In this document: in pieces, positions 8,113 through 15,842 of the stretch
Position numbering within the stretch: position 1 is the first letter of the stretch
How the letters are laid out: each line of letters opens with the position of its first letter
Assembly: GCA_036496265.1 (NCBI GenBank)
Contig: DASXLL010000087.1
Coordinates: forward strand, 1 to 37,682
Length of the DNA: 37,682 bases
Source of the DNA: CAYLLN01 sp036496265
Lineage (GTDB): Bacteria; Planctomycetota; Planctomycetia; Pirellulales; Pirellulaceae
Direction of reading: 5' to 3'
Position numbers and translations under genes: made by a program
Notes under the pieces: generated by a model
Databases searched by the model: none
What the model saw: the letters and a program-made list of their open reading frames with translations, nothing else
What the model was told of the DNA's origin: nothing

Positions 8113-10428
8113 TCACCTCGTCCTTTCCACGATGTCGAGCAGGCTAACCTGCGGGGCGCAGCTCTTGGTCGTCGTGCTCTCGTTGGCGGGCGGCTGAGCG
8201 TCGGTGGCTACTGGCTGGTCAGCTGCTGGCTGGTCGGCTGCTGGCTTGTCGGCTGGCGCGGCGCTGTTGCTCACCGTCACTTCCAACGATCCACTGTTGT
8301 TGAACCAGCCGGAACGATCCCAAGTGGCCAGCGCCAGGCGCGTCGCGCCCGGCGGAACGGTGACCCTTTGCACGACGCCCGCGGCGTTCTTACCGTCGCC
8401 GATAAAGAAAATCTGCTTGAGAGCGGGTGTGAACGTTTCATAGTCGATGCCGCCGGCCACATTGCCGCTGGAAGAAAAATCCAGGGCGGGCGGCGCGTCG
8501 CTAACATTCGGCGCATCGCTTCCGAGAAACACGCCCACGAGTGAATCGATCGGCGCTTTCAAATTGGAAATGCCGTGCTGGTGACTCATGGAGTGCGACA
8601 CAAAGGTTACGCCGCCGTCCGGGCCGTTCAGGTGCGCGCGAGAATCGTATTTCGTCGCGCCATGGGCCGAGAACGCGAGCTGCTCGCCTTCCACAATACG
8701 GATTCCTTTGACCATCGCCGGCGATTCAGCCGGGGCTTTGTCGCCTCCCGAAGCCTTCGTTCCATTCGGCATTCCGGCCAAAAAAGGATCGCTCCTGCCG
8801 GGCACTTTCAAAGTGACGACTTGCTCATTCGGCGAAACCGCTGGCTCGTTTGGCAGCTCCGCTTTCGAGAGCGATTGCAAGGCCGGCGATTTGGCTGACT
8901 TTGGCTTCGCGGCTGTATGGTGTTTCGGCGAGTGCTTGGTTGTCGCCGCCGTATTTGCGCTAACCTCGGCCGGATGCTCCGCGGAGGTGGCAGTTTCCAG
9001 CTTGGCTGACGATGTTTTGCTGTTTAATGCAGTCGATGCAGATTGTTTTACTCGCTTGAAGTTGGTCCAAATCAGGCCGGAAGCAATCAAAGCGGTGAGC
9101 AGTAAACCACCCACAGCGATCCACAATCGACTGCCACGCGCGAACGATATTCGATCATGCTCTGGATCGTGCGGCTTGGCCAATGGCCCGTGAGCGGCAG
9201 CCAGCGCGGACTCGTTCGGTGTGGCGATTGCCTGTCGATTTGGCAACAGCGCGCCGCCATCGACGATCCGATTCGGTCGGGGCTCTGGCCGGCGAGGCTC
9301 TTCCCACGAATCGAGTTGTTGCTGGAGCGACTGGGCTATTTGCGCGGCCGTTTGATAGCGATCGGCGGGCGACTTTTCGAGCAGCCGCTCGACAACGGCC
9401 GCGAACCAAGCGCTGACCTCCGGGTTGAGTTCGGAAATGCTTGAGGGCCGATCGTCACACACCCGCCGCAGCGAAGCGAGCGGAGTCGCGGCCCGAAATG
9501 GCGACTGGCCGGTACACATGAGATACAGCACCGTGCCGAGGCTGAACAAATCGGCGCGAGCGTCGATTGTCTGTCCCAACGCTTGCTCGGGTGCCATGAA
9601 TTCGGGCGTTCCAGGAATCGTGCCCGATTGCGTCAGTTGACTCCCATCCAGGACGCTGGCCAGACCAAAGTCGGCAATTCGAACTCGCTCTTGATCTCCA
9701 TCGAGCAGAATGTTCGAAGGTTTGATGTCGCGATGGACGACTCCCGCTGCATGCGCCGCGGCCAAGCCGTGGGCCGTCTGAATTCCGATTCGCAACACTT
9801 CGCGCATCGGCAGCCTGGCTTCGCGCTCCAGCTTTTCGGCCAGCGACCGCCCCGTGATATACGGCATGACGAGATAAGGCAGGCCGACGGTTTCGGAAAC
9901 CGAATAAATCGAGAGCACATTGTCGTGGCTAATCGCGGCGGCGGCGCGCGCTTCACGGGCAAAGCGTTCGCGAGCGGTCGCCTCATGCGCCATGTGCGGG
10001 GCGAGAATCTTGATGGCCACATCGCGATTGAGAACGTTGTCGTGCGCCCGCACGACAAGCCCCATGCCGCCTTGGCCAATAAGCTCGAAAACTTCGTAAT
10101 GCCCCAGCCGGCCCAGCGCCCGCGGATCAGCCGCTGGCTCCAAAAGGCGTGTGAGCGCCGACCGCGACAAATTCAGCGTGCCGCTGCCCGCGGTTTTTCG
10201 CAGTGAATCGATGGCCCGAAAGAAGGCGGGACCGTACTCGCTCATCTGGGGCGATGCGTCGGGACCGACAGGCAAGTCGCCCAGGTTGCCAATCTGATCG
10301 AGATGCTCTTGGCATTGCGTGCAGCCCTCAACATGCTGGCGAACCTCGTTCATCTTGCCTGGATCGAGATCGCCGGCCAACAGGCTGCTTAGCTCGTCTT
10401 TAGGGGGGCAAGTCATGAAGGAAGACAT
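8113..10428 (-). CDS. Receptor Ser/Thr kinase with HC2 zinc finger and extracellular lectin-like domain
   Basis: 771 residues; ATG at 10428 has GAGGA 9 nt upstream. Residues 7-40 form a C-x24-H-x3-C-x2-C motif (C7, H32, C36, C39), the zinc finger of ZAS anti-sigma factors. A Hanks-type kinase follows at about 110-375, with G-loop GQGGMG, K140, HRDIKPSN at 232-239, DFG at 253-255 and an APE motif near 279. All key residues are present, so it should be active. One membrane span lies at about 435-455. After a Ser/Lys/Thr/Ala linker, the outer domain (about 580-735) has the WDRSGWFNNSG and GVFLGS elements of LecA/PA-IL-like galactose-binding domains, a moderate call. The tail is Ala/Pro-rich with PAADQ repeats. 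Divergent placement to an ECF sigma gene plus the zinc finger suggests that it controls that sigma factor. Confidence 0.85.
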   Translation of the reverse strand: MSSFMTCPPKDELSSLLAGDLDPGKMNEVRQHVEGCTQCQEHLDQIGNLGDLPVGPDASPQMSEYGPAFFRAIDSLRKTAGSGTLNLSRSALTRLLEPAADPRALGRLGHYEVFELIGQGGMGLVVRAHDNVLNRDVAIKILAPHMAHEATARERFAREARAAAAISHDNVLSIYSVSETVGLPYLVMPYITGRSLAEKLEREARLPMREVLRIGIQTAHGLAAAHAAGVVHRDIKPSNILLDGDQERVRIADFGLASVLDGSQLTQSGTIPGTPEFMAPEQALGQTIDARADLFSLGTVLYLMCTGQSPFRAATPLASLRRVCDDRPSSISELNPEVSAWFAAVVERLLEKSPADRYQTAAQIAQSLQQQLDSWEEPRRPEPRPNRIVDGGALLPNRQAIATPNESALAAAHGPLAKPHDPEHDRISFARGSRLWIAVGGLLLTALIASGLIWTNFKRVKQSASTALNSKTSSAKLETATSAEHPAEVSANTAATTKHSPKHHTAAKPKSAKSPALQSLSKAELPNEPAVSPNEQVVTLKVPGRSDPFLAGMPNGTKASGGDKAPAESPAMVKGIRIVEGEQLAFSAHGATKYDSRAHLNGPDGGVTFVSHSMSHQHGISNLKAPIDSLVGVFLGSDAPNVSDAPPALDFSSSGNVAGGIDYETFTPALKQIFFIGDGKNAAGVVQRVTVPPGATRLALATWDRSGWFNNSGSLEVTVSNSAAPADKPAADQPAADQPVATDAQPPANESTTTKSCAPQVSLLDIVERTR

Positions 10429-10772
10429 GGCCGATTTCCTCGAAATCGCGGGCGATGGCGTTGGTCAGCTTTCGACAACCAACATCATCAATGCCATCGC
10501 GTTCCATGATTAGGTACGACGGGACGTTCACAATCTTTCATTGAAAAAAGCCATCTTCGATGAGGCTTTTCGGCGACCAGCATCCTAGCTGGCGACACAA
10601 CCAGCCGCATCCAGCTCGTTGTCTGGCTTGGAGTTGCGACCGGCGGCGGCAAAAGCCTGGCAAGCGCCAAAGCAAAACCGCATCGCATCCGCCGGGTTAC
10701 GAATTTATAATCCCCAGGCGGTTTTCCCCCGACTATTCCCTCTGCTTATCCGCCTCATAGGCCGCGTTATCC
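10429..10772. other. Divergent regulatory region between receptor kinase and sigma factor genes
   Basis: 344 bases with no convincing gene. It must carry the promoters for the minus-strand kinase/Srf cluster and for the plus-strand sigma factor gene, but I cannot pick reliable -35/-10 pairs. The only clear structure is a hairpin at 10546-10570: AAAAGCC pairs with GGCTTTT, enclosing a short ATC/GAT inner stem with a TTC loop. It has no flanking T-tract, so I do not call it a terminator. It may be an operator or a transcript-end structure. Confidence 0.5.
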
Positions 10773-11405
10773 GTGAGTCAATTTCCACCGACTGCGCCAA
10801 GTTTGCTGCTCCGCATGCGCGATTCGACCGACGCGCTGGCCTGGGACCAATTTGTCGAGCTTTATTCGCCGCTCATTTATCGCTTTGCCCGCCAGCGCGG
10901 TTTTCAGGACGCCGATGCGGCCGATGTGATGCAGATTGTGCTGACAACGGTCTCCCAAGCAATCGGAAAGTTCGATTATGAACCCGGCCGGGGCACCTTC
11001 CGCGGCTGGTTGCTGACGATTGTCCGCAACCAGATGGCCAGCCTGGCGAAGAGGCGGGCCAGACATCCGGAAGAGCGAACGTCTCCTGCCAGCGATTGGC
11101 TCAACACAACGGTCGGGACATCGGCGGCGGCGGTTAACGATGCCCAGGAGCAGGAAATCTGGCAGCGCGAATATCAATTGCGGCTGCTGAATTGGGGACT
11201 CGATCAAATTCGGCCGCAGTTCGAGGAAACGACTTGGCGGGCGTTCTTGCTTACCGCGATCGAGCAACAGCCGGCGCGCAACGTGGCCGAAGAATTAGCC
11301 ATGAGCATCGGCGCGGTCTATATCGCCAAAAGCCGCGTCGGCACCCGCCTCAAGGAGTTTCTGCAAGGAATCGACGGCGACACGGTGCTTTTTGCCGACC
11401 CATAA
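10773..11405 (+). CDS. ECF-type RNA polymerase sigma factor
   Basis: 210 residues from a GTG start at 10773; no strong Shine-Dalgarno sequence is visible. Region 2 covers about residues 20-90, with DADAADVMQ, then FRGWLLTIVRNQMASLAKRR, the segments that bind core polymerase and the -10 element. Region 4 at about 170-205 holds a helix-turn-helix (NVAEELAMSIGAVYIAKSRV) for the -35 element. The length is usual for an ECF sigma factor. It diverges from the HC2-finger receptor kinase, an arrangement known in Planctomycetes where sigma activity is linked to a Ser/Thr kinase. It likely directs the cluster on the opposite strand and perhaps itself; that is inference because no target promoter was identified. 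Confidence 0.88.
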   Translation: MSQFPPTAPSLLLRMRDSTDALAWDQFVELYSPLIYRFARQRGFQDADAADVMQIVLTTVSQAIGKFDYEPGRGTFRGWLLTIVRNQMASLAKRRARHPEERTSPASDWLNTTVGTSAAAVNDAQEQEIWQREYQLRLLNWGLDQIRPQFEETTWRAFLLTAIEQQPARNVAEELAMSIGAVYIAKSRVGTRLKEFLQGIDGDTVLFADP

Positions 11406-11424
11406 GTATGCGGTCAGCGAGAAA

Positions 11425-11613
11425 ATGGGAAATCACTTTCCTTTGTTCTCCCAGGTCGCGGTCAGCTACTTGCCGTCGCGCACGAAACGCTTCACATTCG
11501 CGATTTACTATTCATGGGATGACGGGAGCTACCAAACGCGCCTCATGGCGCAAAACGGCAATTACCGTTTTGCAAAATTGGAAAACGCCACACTGCCGAA
11601 CGTCGGCAGGTAA
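11425..11613 (+). CDS. Doubtful small ORF after the sigma factor gene
   Basis: 62 codons starting 20 nt after the sigma factor stop. The product (MGNHFPLFSQ to LPNVGR) matches nothing I recognise. It has many aromatic residues and no clear membrane segment or motif. GGGA-like purines before the ATG are weak. A perfect 9-bp inverted repeat (GCAAAACGG / CCGTTTTGC, 11550-11573) lies inside it, which argues that part of the region is a structured 3' untranslated end rather than coding. Kept only as a possibility. Confidence 0.2.
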   Translation: MGNHFPLFSQVAVSYLPSRTKRFTFAIYYSWDDGSYQTRLMAQNGNYRFAKLENATLPNVGR

Positions 11614-11647
11614 CTTAACTCTCGATTCGGCTTCGACTTGTATTTAA

Positions 11648-11721
11648 TATCCCCGACTGGATTCGAACCAGTAACCTTCGGCTTCGGAGGCCGACGCTCT
11701 ATCCAATTGAGCTACGGGGAC
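11648..11721 (-). tRNA. tRNA-Arg (anticodon CCG)
   Basis: On the minus strand a full cloverleaf can be drawn. The acceptor stem GTCCCCG pairs with CGGGGAT (first pair G-T). The D arm is GCTC/GAGC, the anticodon stem TCGGC/GCCGA with loop CTCCGAA (anticodon CCG, reading CGG), and the T arm ACTGG/CCAGT with loop TTCGAAT. The discriminator base is A and CCA is not encoded. It sits 103 nt downstream of the acyltransferase gene on the same strand. No direct repeat or integrase gene suggests use as an attachment site. Confidence 0.96.
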
Positions 11722-11824
11722 GCGCTTCAAAATGCTCCCGCAATCCTACTGGACTCGGCCTCAATTGCCAAGCAATGCGCGAGCTGCCGCACGCGCCTCG
11801 CGCGAAGGACGCCGCGTTTGCGCG

Positions 11825-13111
11825 TTATGCGAAATACCACTTCAGCGACAGCCAACACTTCTCAAAGACGTGCCAACTTACTACGGCCGTCGCCGTTGTG
11901 ATCGCAAACATGACCCCGCAGTAAATCATCTGACCAATGATCGCGTTTCCAATGGAAGCAGCCAGTCCCTGTGCAGTAATTATCGTCGCCGCTATGGCGA
12001 TCAGCGGCAACTGAAACACATACATCCCGTAGCTGTATTTTCCCAAGAACTGTAACAGCCGCGAGCCACCGATTCGGCCCAATGGACGTTCGCTTCGTGC
12101 TGCGACGACCAAAATCAAGCCTGCCGCGCTCGCGCCGGCCCACAACAAATACGAGAGACCAAAAAACCGCCGATCGCTAATCGCCAATAGCGCGGCGCCG
12201 CCGCCAAATAGGATGAGCATCGCGGGCGCATATTGCCGTAGCCAGCCGAGTCCTCCCGGCGCTCGTGCGACCAGCGCCAGCCAACTGCCCAGCGCCAATC
12301 CGTCCATCCGCAGCGGCGTGAATACCTCCGCCGCCACATCATTGCCGCCACATGCCAGCCACAAAGCCCGTGCGACGACGGAGAAACCAACCACGCCGCC
12401 AGAAACCCACATCGCCGTCCGCCGCGACGACAGGTAAATCACCAACGGCCACACCAAATAAAAGTGCTCCTCAATCGCCAGCGACCAAAAATGATTCAGC
12501 GAGCCCAAGCACCAGTCCCCGCGCGCCGCCTGCAACACATTCGCGCCATACAACCACAACCATGCCTGGCCCTCGGCCGCTGGCTGAAACGCAGCCGCAA
12601 CCGTCCCACCAAACAACGGCAGCACGAATAATGTCACCACGAGCGCCGCATAGTACAGCGGAAAAATCCGCAGCGCCCGCCGCGCATAAAAATCGCGAAA
12701 GTAATGCGACTTCCCCTTCGCGTCGAACAAAATCCCGGTGATCAAAAACCCCGACAGCACAAAAAACAAATCCACGCCCCGGCTGCCGAACTCCACCACC
12801 CACGAATGCCCCACGGCACTCGCCATCCCCCCTGCCCCACCGCCAAACCGATACAGCGTCACCACCAAAATCGCCAACCCGCGAATCGCATCCAACGCCG
12901 GCAGATGCCCCCGCGGCAGATCAATTTTGCAATCGCGGTCTGCAGGCCGAACAACGGTCCCCTCTGCCTCTGGGAGAGGGCTAGGGTGAGGGTCTTGAGA
13001 TTCTCCCACATTCGACGGAGCATCATCCGCGCATACCTTCGCTGCCCAATCGAATCGCGGTGCAATAAACGGTCGAAAGACCATGTGGCATCGAAAGGAG
13101 AGCGGGCGCAA
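11825..13111 (-). CDS. Acyltransferase-3 family membrane protein (OafA/YrhL type)
   Basis: 428 residues if translated from 13111; an ATG at 13084 is equally possible and neither has a good ribosome binding site. The conserved core starts at PALDAIRGLAILVV, followed by GVDLFFVLSGFLITGIL and RRALRIFPLYY, all typical of acyltransferase 3 proteins. These are multi-span inner-membrane enzymes that transfer acyl groups, often acetyl, to surface polysaccharides or lipids. About ten hydrophobic spans follow, as expected. The first 60 residues are odd: part of them (PHPSPLPEAEG) is the translation of an interspersed GC-rich repeat (12957-12992), so the 5' end has been extended by, or contains, repeat DNA. 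The substrate cannot be read from the sequence. It is flanked by tRNA-Arg downstream, with no obvious operon partner. Confidence 0.85.
   Translation of the reverse strand: MRPLSFRCHMVFRPFIAPRFDWAAKVCADDAPSNVGESQDPHPSPLPEAEGTVVRPADRDCKIDLPRGHLPALDAIRGLAILVVTLYRFGGGAGGMASAVGHSWVVEFGSRGVDLFFVLSGFLITGILFDAKGKSHYFRDFYARRALRIFPLYYAALVVTLFVLPLFGGTVAAAFQPAAEGQAWLWLYGANVLQAARGDWCLGSLNHFWSLAIEEHFYLVWPLVIYLSSRRTAMWVSGGVVGFSVVARALWLACGGNDVAAEVFTPLRMDGLALGSWLALVARAPGGLGWLRQYAPAMLILFGGGAALLAISDRRFFGLSYLLWAGASAAGLILVVAARSERPLGRIGGSRLLQFLGKYSYGMYVFQLPLIAIAATIITAQGLAASIGNAIIGQMIYCGVMFAITTATAVVSWHVFEKCWLSLKWYFA
12957..12992. repeat. Interspersed GC-rich repeat inside acyltransferase 5' end
   Basis: On the minus strand it reads CCCTCACCCTAGCCCTCTCC followed by a short CAGAGG part, a dispersed sequence seen in many bacterial genomes, often beside or inside gene starts. 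CCCTCT and AGAGGG can pair into a small hairpin. Here it is read through in frame as PHPSPLPEAEG in the N-terminal extension of the acyltransferase. Confidence 0.65.
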
Positions 13112-13304
13112 AAGGTCGTAGGCGCATTAAGAACTTACGTCATGGACGACCGAGCCAACCGCTGTTCCGTTTGCACCGAAAATGCCGGTTTTATTGAGGT
13201 ACAACCCGTCAATTGGCGCCCGCCAAGTCGCTGGAAAGCCTAGCGCGGTCGCGCTACAATTAAGCCGTAGAGCCATCTTCATCTCGACCGAGTCGTGGTC
13301 CTCC

Positions 13305-13547
13305 ATGACACTTGAACAAGTCCGAGCTCTGTATAAGGCCGAACCGTTCAAGCCGTTTGTGATTCACCTCGCCGACGGGCGGGAGATTCCCGTCCATCAT
13401 CGCGAGTTCATCATGGCTGCTCCGAGCGGCCGCATTCTCGCTGTCTATCAGCCCGACGACAGCTTCAATTTTATCGATCTGCTTCTCGTCACCGACGTTG
13501 AAATAAAGCCGGTCGCAAACGGTTCGCGAAAGCGCGGGCGAAAATAG
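13305..13547 (+). CDS. Small conserved-looking hypothetical protein
   Basis: 80 residues from ATG at 13305 (MTLEQVRALYKAEPFKPFVI). I choose this over the upstream in-frame ATG at 13182 because the coding pattern and the MTLEQ...PFKPFVIHLADGR motif begin here. The body has alternating hydrophobic strands (FVIHLADG, ILAVYQ, INFIDLLLV-like) and a basic tail (SRKRGRK), so it should be a small beta-rich cytoplasmic protein. Short proteins with this PFxPFxIxLxDGR signature occur in planctomycetes, but I know no function. It stands alone, convergent with xylulokinase, the stops lying 3 nt apart. Confidence 0.6.
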   Translation: MTLEQVRALYKAEPFKPFVIHLADGREIPVHHREFIMAAPSGRILAVYQPDDSFNFIDLLLVTDVEIKPVANGSRKRGRK

Positions 13548-13550
13548 GGG

Positions 13551-15065
13551 TCACAGTGTCGCAATCGCCCGAAAATTCTCCTTCAACGACCCATACAACT
13601 CCTGATAGACGGAGAAACCGCGGTCATAAACTCTTGAGGCCTTCTTATCACACGCCGTCCGGCTGACCACCCGAATCGTTGCCGCGCAAGCCTCTTCAAT
13701 ATTCTTATACGCCCCGCTACCAACCGCCGCTAACAGTGCCACGCCATAAGCCGGCCCCTGCTCGGCATTGATCGTCACCACATCCTGCCCAAACACATCC
13801 GCCTGAATTTGCCGCCACAGCGGGCTCTTGCTACCACCGCCGCTCACACGAATCTGGTTCACTGGCACGCCCATCTCGCGAATGATTGCCAGGCTGTCAC
13901 GCAATGCGTAAGTCACTCCTTCCATCACGCTCCGCGCCGCATGCCCGCGCGTATGTGCTAGCGTCAGGCCAATAAAGCAACCGCGAGCGAGTGGATCCGC
14001 ATGCGGCGTCCGCTCTCCCGCCAAATACGGCAAGAAGAACAACCCTTCGCTGCCAGCCGCGACCTTTGCCGCCTCCGCGCTCAGCAACTCATAAATACCT
14101 TTGCCGCCAGCCGCCACATCCTTGCAAATCTGCTCCGCAAACCACGATAGCGACCCGCCCGCACTCAAGCTCACGCCCATCATGTGCCACTTGCCGTGTA
14201 CCGCGTGACAAAACGTGTGCAGTCGCCCCTCCGGATCGACCTGCACCTCGTCCGAATGCACGAACATCACGCCGCTCGTGCCGATCGACGTCGAAAGCGT
14301 CCCCCGCGTAACCACTCCCGTCCCCACCGCATTCGCCGCACAGTCCCCTGCCCCGCCGACAACGACACACTCCGTGGACAGTCCCAATTCTTTCGCGACT
14401 TCCGGCCGCAATTTGCCCGTCACTTGCTCCGACTCATAACACGTCGCCAGCAGCGACTCGTCCAACTCCAATTTCTCCAACAGTTTCTTCGACCACTTCC
14501 GCTTCACGACATCCAAGAGCAACATTCCACTCGCATCGCTCACCTCCGTCGCAAATTCCCCCGTCAGCCGTCGCCGAATCTCATCCTTCGGCAGCAATAC
14601 CTTGGCCAGTTTTGAAAAGTTCTTCGGCTCGTTGTTCCGCAGCCACAAGATCTTCGGCGCGGTAAAACCCGTCAGCGCCGGATTCGCCACCATCTGAATC
14701 AGCTTCTTCCGCCCCCCTGCCCTGCTCTCGATCTCCTCACACTCCGCCTTCGTCCGCTGATCGTTCCAGAGCAGCGCCTTCCGAATCACTTTCCCGCTCT
14801 TATCCAAAAACACCGACCCGTGCATCTGCCCCGACAATCCAATCGCCTTCACATCCGCCGCCTTCAGCTTCCCCTTCTTCACCACCGCCTGCACCGACGC
14901 CACCGTCCCCCGCCACCAATCCTCCGGATCCTGCTCGCTCCACAGCGGCTTCGGGTAATAACACGGATACTCCGCCGCCGCCTCCGCCAAAATCTTCCCC
15001 GCCTCATCAATCGCCAGCGTCTTCGTCCCCGACGTTCCCACATCGATCCCTAAATACACACTCAT
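13551..15065 (-). CDS. xylB: Xylulokinase
   Basis: 504 residues. The start is ATG at 15065 (MSVYLGIDVGTSGTK), not the upstream ATG at 15101, because GGAG lies 7 nt before it and the family begins here. It phosphorylates D-xylulose to D-xylulose 5-phosphate with ATP, feeding the pentose phosphate pathway. Visible FGGY-kinase features are the N-terminal phosphate-1 loop GIDVGTSGTK, GLSGQMHG, the LLWNDQRT substrate segment, a central GGAGDCAANAVGTG adenosine-binding loop, and the C-terminal GGGSKSPLWRQIQADVFGQDV signature. Length and motif order match XylB. No xylose isomerase gene lies beside it. Its start lies 33 nt after the stop of the HNH gene on the same strand, so read-through transcription is possible although the functions look unrelated. 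Confidence 0.92.
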   Translation of the reverse strand: MSVYLGIDVGTSGTKTLAIDEAGKILAEAAAEYPCYYPKPLWSEQDPEDWWRGTVASVQAVVKKGKLKAADVKAIGLSGQMHGSVFLDKSGKVIRKALLWNDQRTKAECEEIESRAGGRKKLIQMVANPALTGFTAPKILWLRNNEPKNFSKLAKVLLPKDEIRRRLTGEFATEVSDASGMLLLDVVKRKWSKKLLEKLELDESLLATCYESEQVTGKLRPEVAKELGLSTECVVVGGAGDCAANAVGTGVVTRGTLSTSIGTSGVMFVHSDEVQVDPEGRLHTFCHAVHGKWHMMGVSLSAGGSLSWFAEQICKDVAAGGKGIYELLSAEAAKVAAGSEGLFFLPYLAGERTPHADPLARGCFIGLTLAHTRGHAARSVMEGVTYALRDSLAIIREMGVPVNQIRVSGGGSKSPLWRQIQADVFGQDVVTINAEQGPAYGVALLAAVGSGAYKNIEEACAATIRVVSRTACDKKASRVYDRGFSVYQELYGSLKENFRAIATL

Positions 15066-15097
15066 TTCGTCACTCCGAATAAATTGGTTGCAGCGCC

Positions 15098-15505
15098 TCA
15101 AGTATCCATTGGTGGAAACAGACCGACTTGAGAGGCCAACTGTCGCCGTTCAATGCGATCCGAGTCATTGATGGCTAGGACTTCGATTGTGCCACGACCA
15201 ATATCCGTCAACCCTTCCAACGTCGCTCCCCGCCAGCGAAAATGAACGGTCCAGGAATCGACGCGCGGGTTAAATAACCGCACAAGTTGATTCGATTCGG
15301 GATCGATACCAGAAAGGTTGGGGCCTTTGTGCCTATTGCAGTGCGCGCAGGCTAGGTACAAGTTGTCTGCGGTCGTCCCTCCATGATGTTGTTGCGAGAT
15401 GATATGATCGATCGCGTGAGCGACGATCGTCAGTGCTTGCGGAAGCTGGCAATACTCGCAACGGCCGCCGGCACGATCCCATACAAGTTGGCGCGGAGAC
15501 GCCAT
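15098..15505 (-). CDS. HNH endonuclease family protein
   Basis: 135 residues. The HNH core lies at about residues 15-62, with a zinc pair CEYC, then AIDHIIS (the histidine pair region), an Asn-containing NLYLACAHCN and a following Lys, giving CxxC...DH...N...CxxCN. HNH nucleases cut DNA using one divalent metal. This small single-domain type is often of unknown role, including restriction-like or mobile functions. It starts 3 nt after the stop of a 93-residue partner, with GGGAAATGATGC before the ATG, so the two are translationally coupled. The C-terminal half (about 65-135) has no motif that I know. Confidence 0.85.
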   Translation of the reverse strand: MASPRQLVWDRAGGRCEYCQLPQALTIVAHAIDHIISQQHHGGTTADNLYLACAHCNRHKGPNLSGIDPESNQLVRLFNPRVDSWTVHFRWRGATLEGLTDIGRGTIEVLAINDSDRIERRQLASQVGLFPPMDT

Positions 15506-15508
15506 GCA

Positions 15509-15790
15509 TCATTTCCCTGCCGTTTGATGCAGCGTCAGGCGGGCTTTGGCTTGCAGCAAATCGACAAAGTCTCCCACCCGGAGGTACTTATCGAGCAATC
15601 GTCGCCCTGTGTCATCGAGACTTCCAGCATTGTTTTTTTCCAACAGCTCCTGGATGCGGGTTTGCGTTTCATCACTAAAACGCATGCCGAGAACCCACCG
15701 CGCAAATTCAGGTTCGAACGATGGTTCATCCGGTGCGACCAGTTGAGCCAGTATGTCGATTTCGTTGGTTGGTAACGATGACGAAATCAT
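15509..15790 (-). CDS. Small partner protein upstream of HNH nuclease
   Basis: 93 residues with a good ribosome binding site (GGGGGAG, 5 nt before ATG). The sequence is acidic and mainly helical, with the repeated theme of a short helix, RIQELLEKNNAG, and a second helix RRLLDKYLRVGDFVDLLQAK. I recognise no domain. It overlaps nothing on its strand and is directly followed by the HNH gene, so it likely works with the nuclease, perhaps as a regulatory or protective partner. That role is inference from pairing only. Confidence 0.65.
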   Translation of the reverse strand: MISSSLPTNEIDILAQLVAPDEPSFEPEFARWVLGMRFSDETQTRIQELLEKNNAGSLDDTGRRLLDKYLRVGDFVDLLQAKARLTLHQTAGK

Positions 15791-15842
15791 ATTTGCTCCC
15801 CCGCGTCACAGTAAACTGCATTTATTATCCCCTGCCAATCCC

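Noticed and set aside
10546..10570. Hairpin as a terminator between divergent genes
   Set aside because: It has no T-tract on either strand, and no gene ends there.
11648..11721. tRNA-Arg as an integration site
   Set aside because: No integrase gene and no second copy of the tRNA 3' end within the window.
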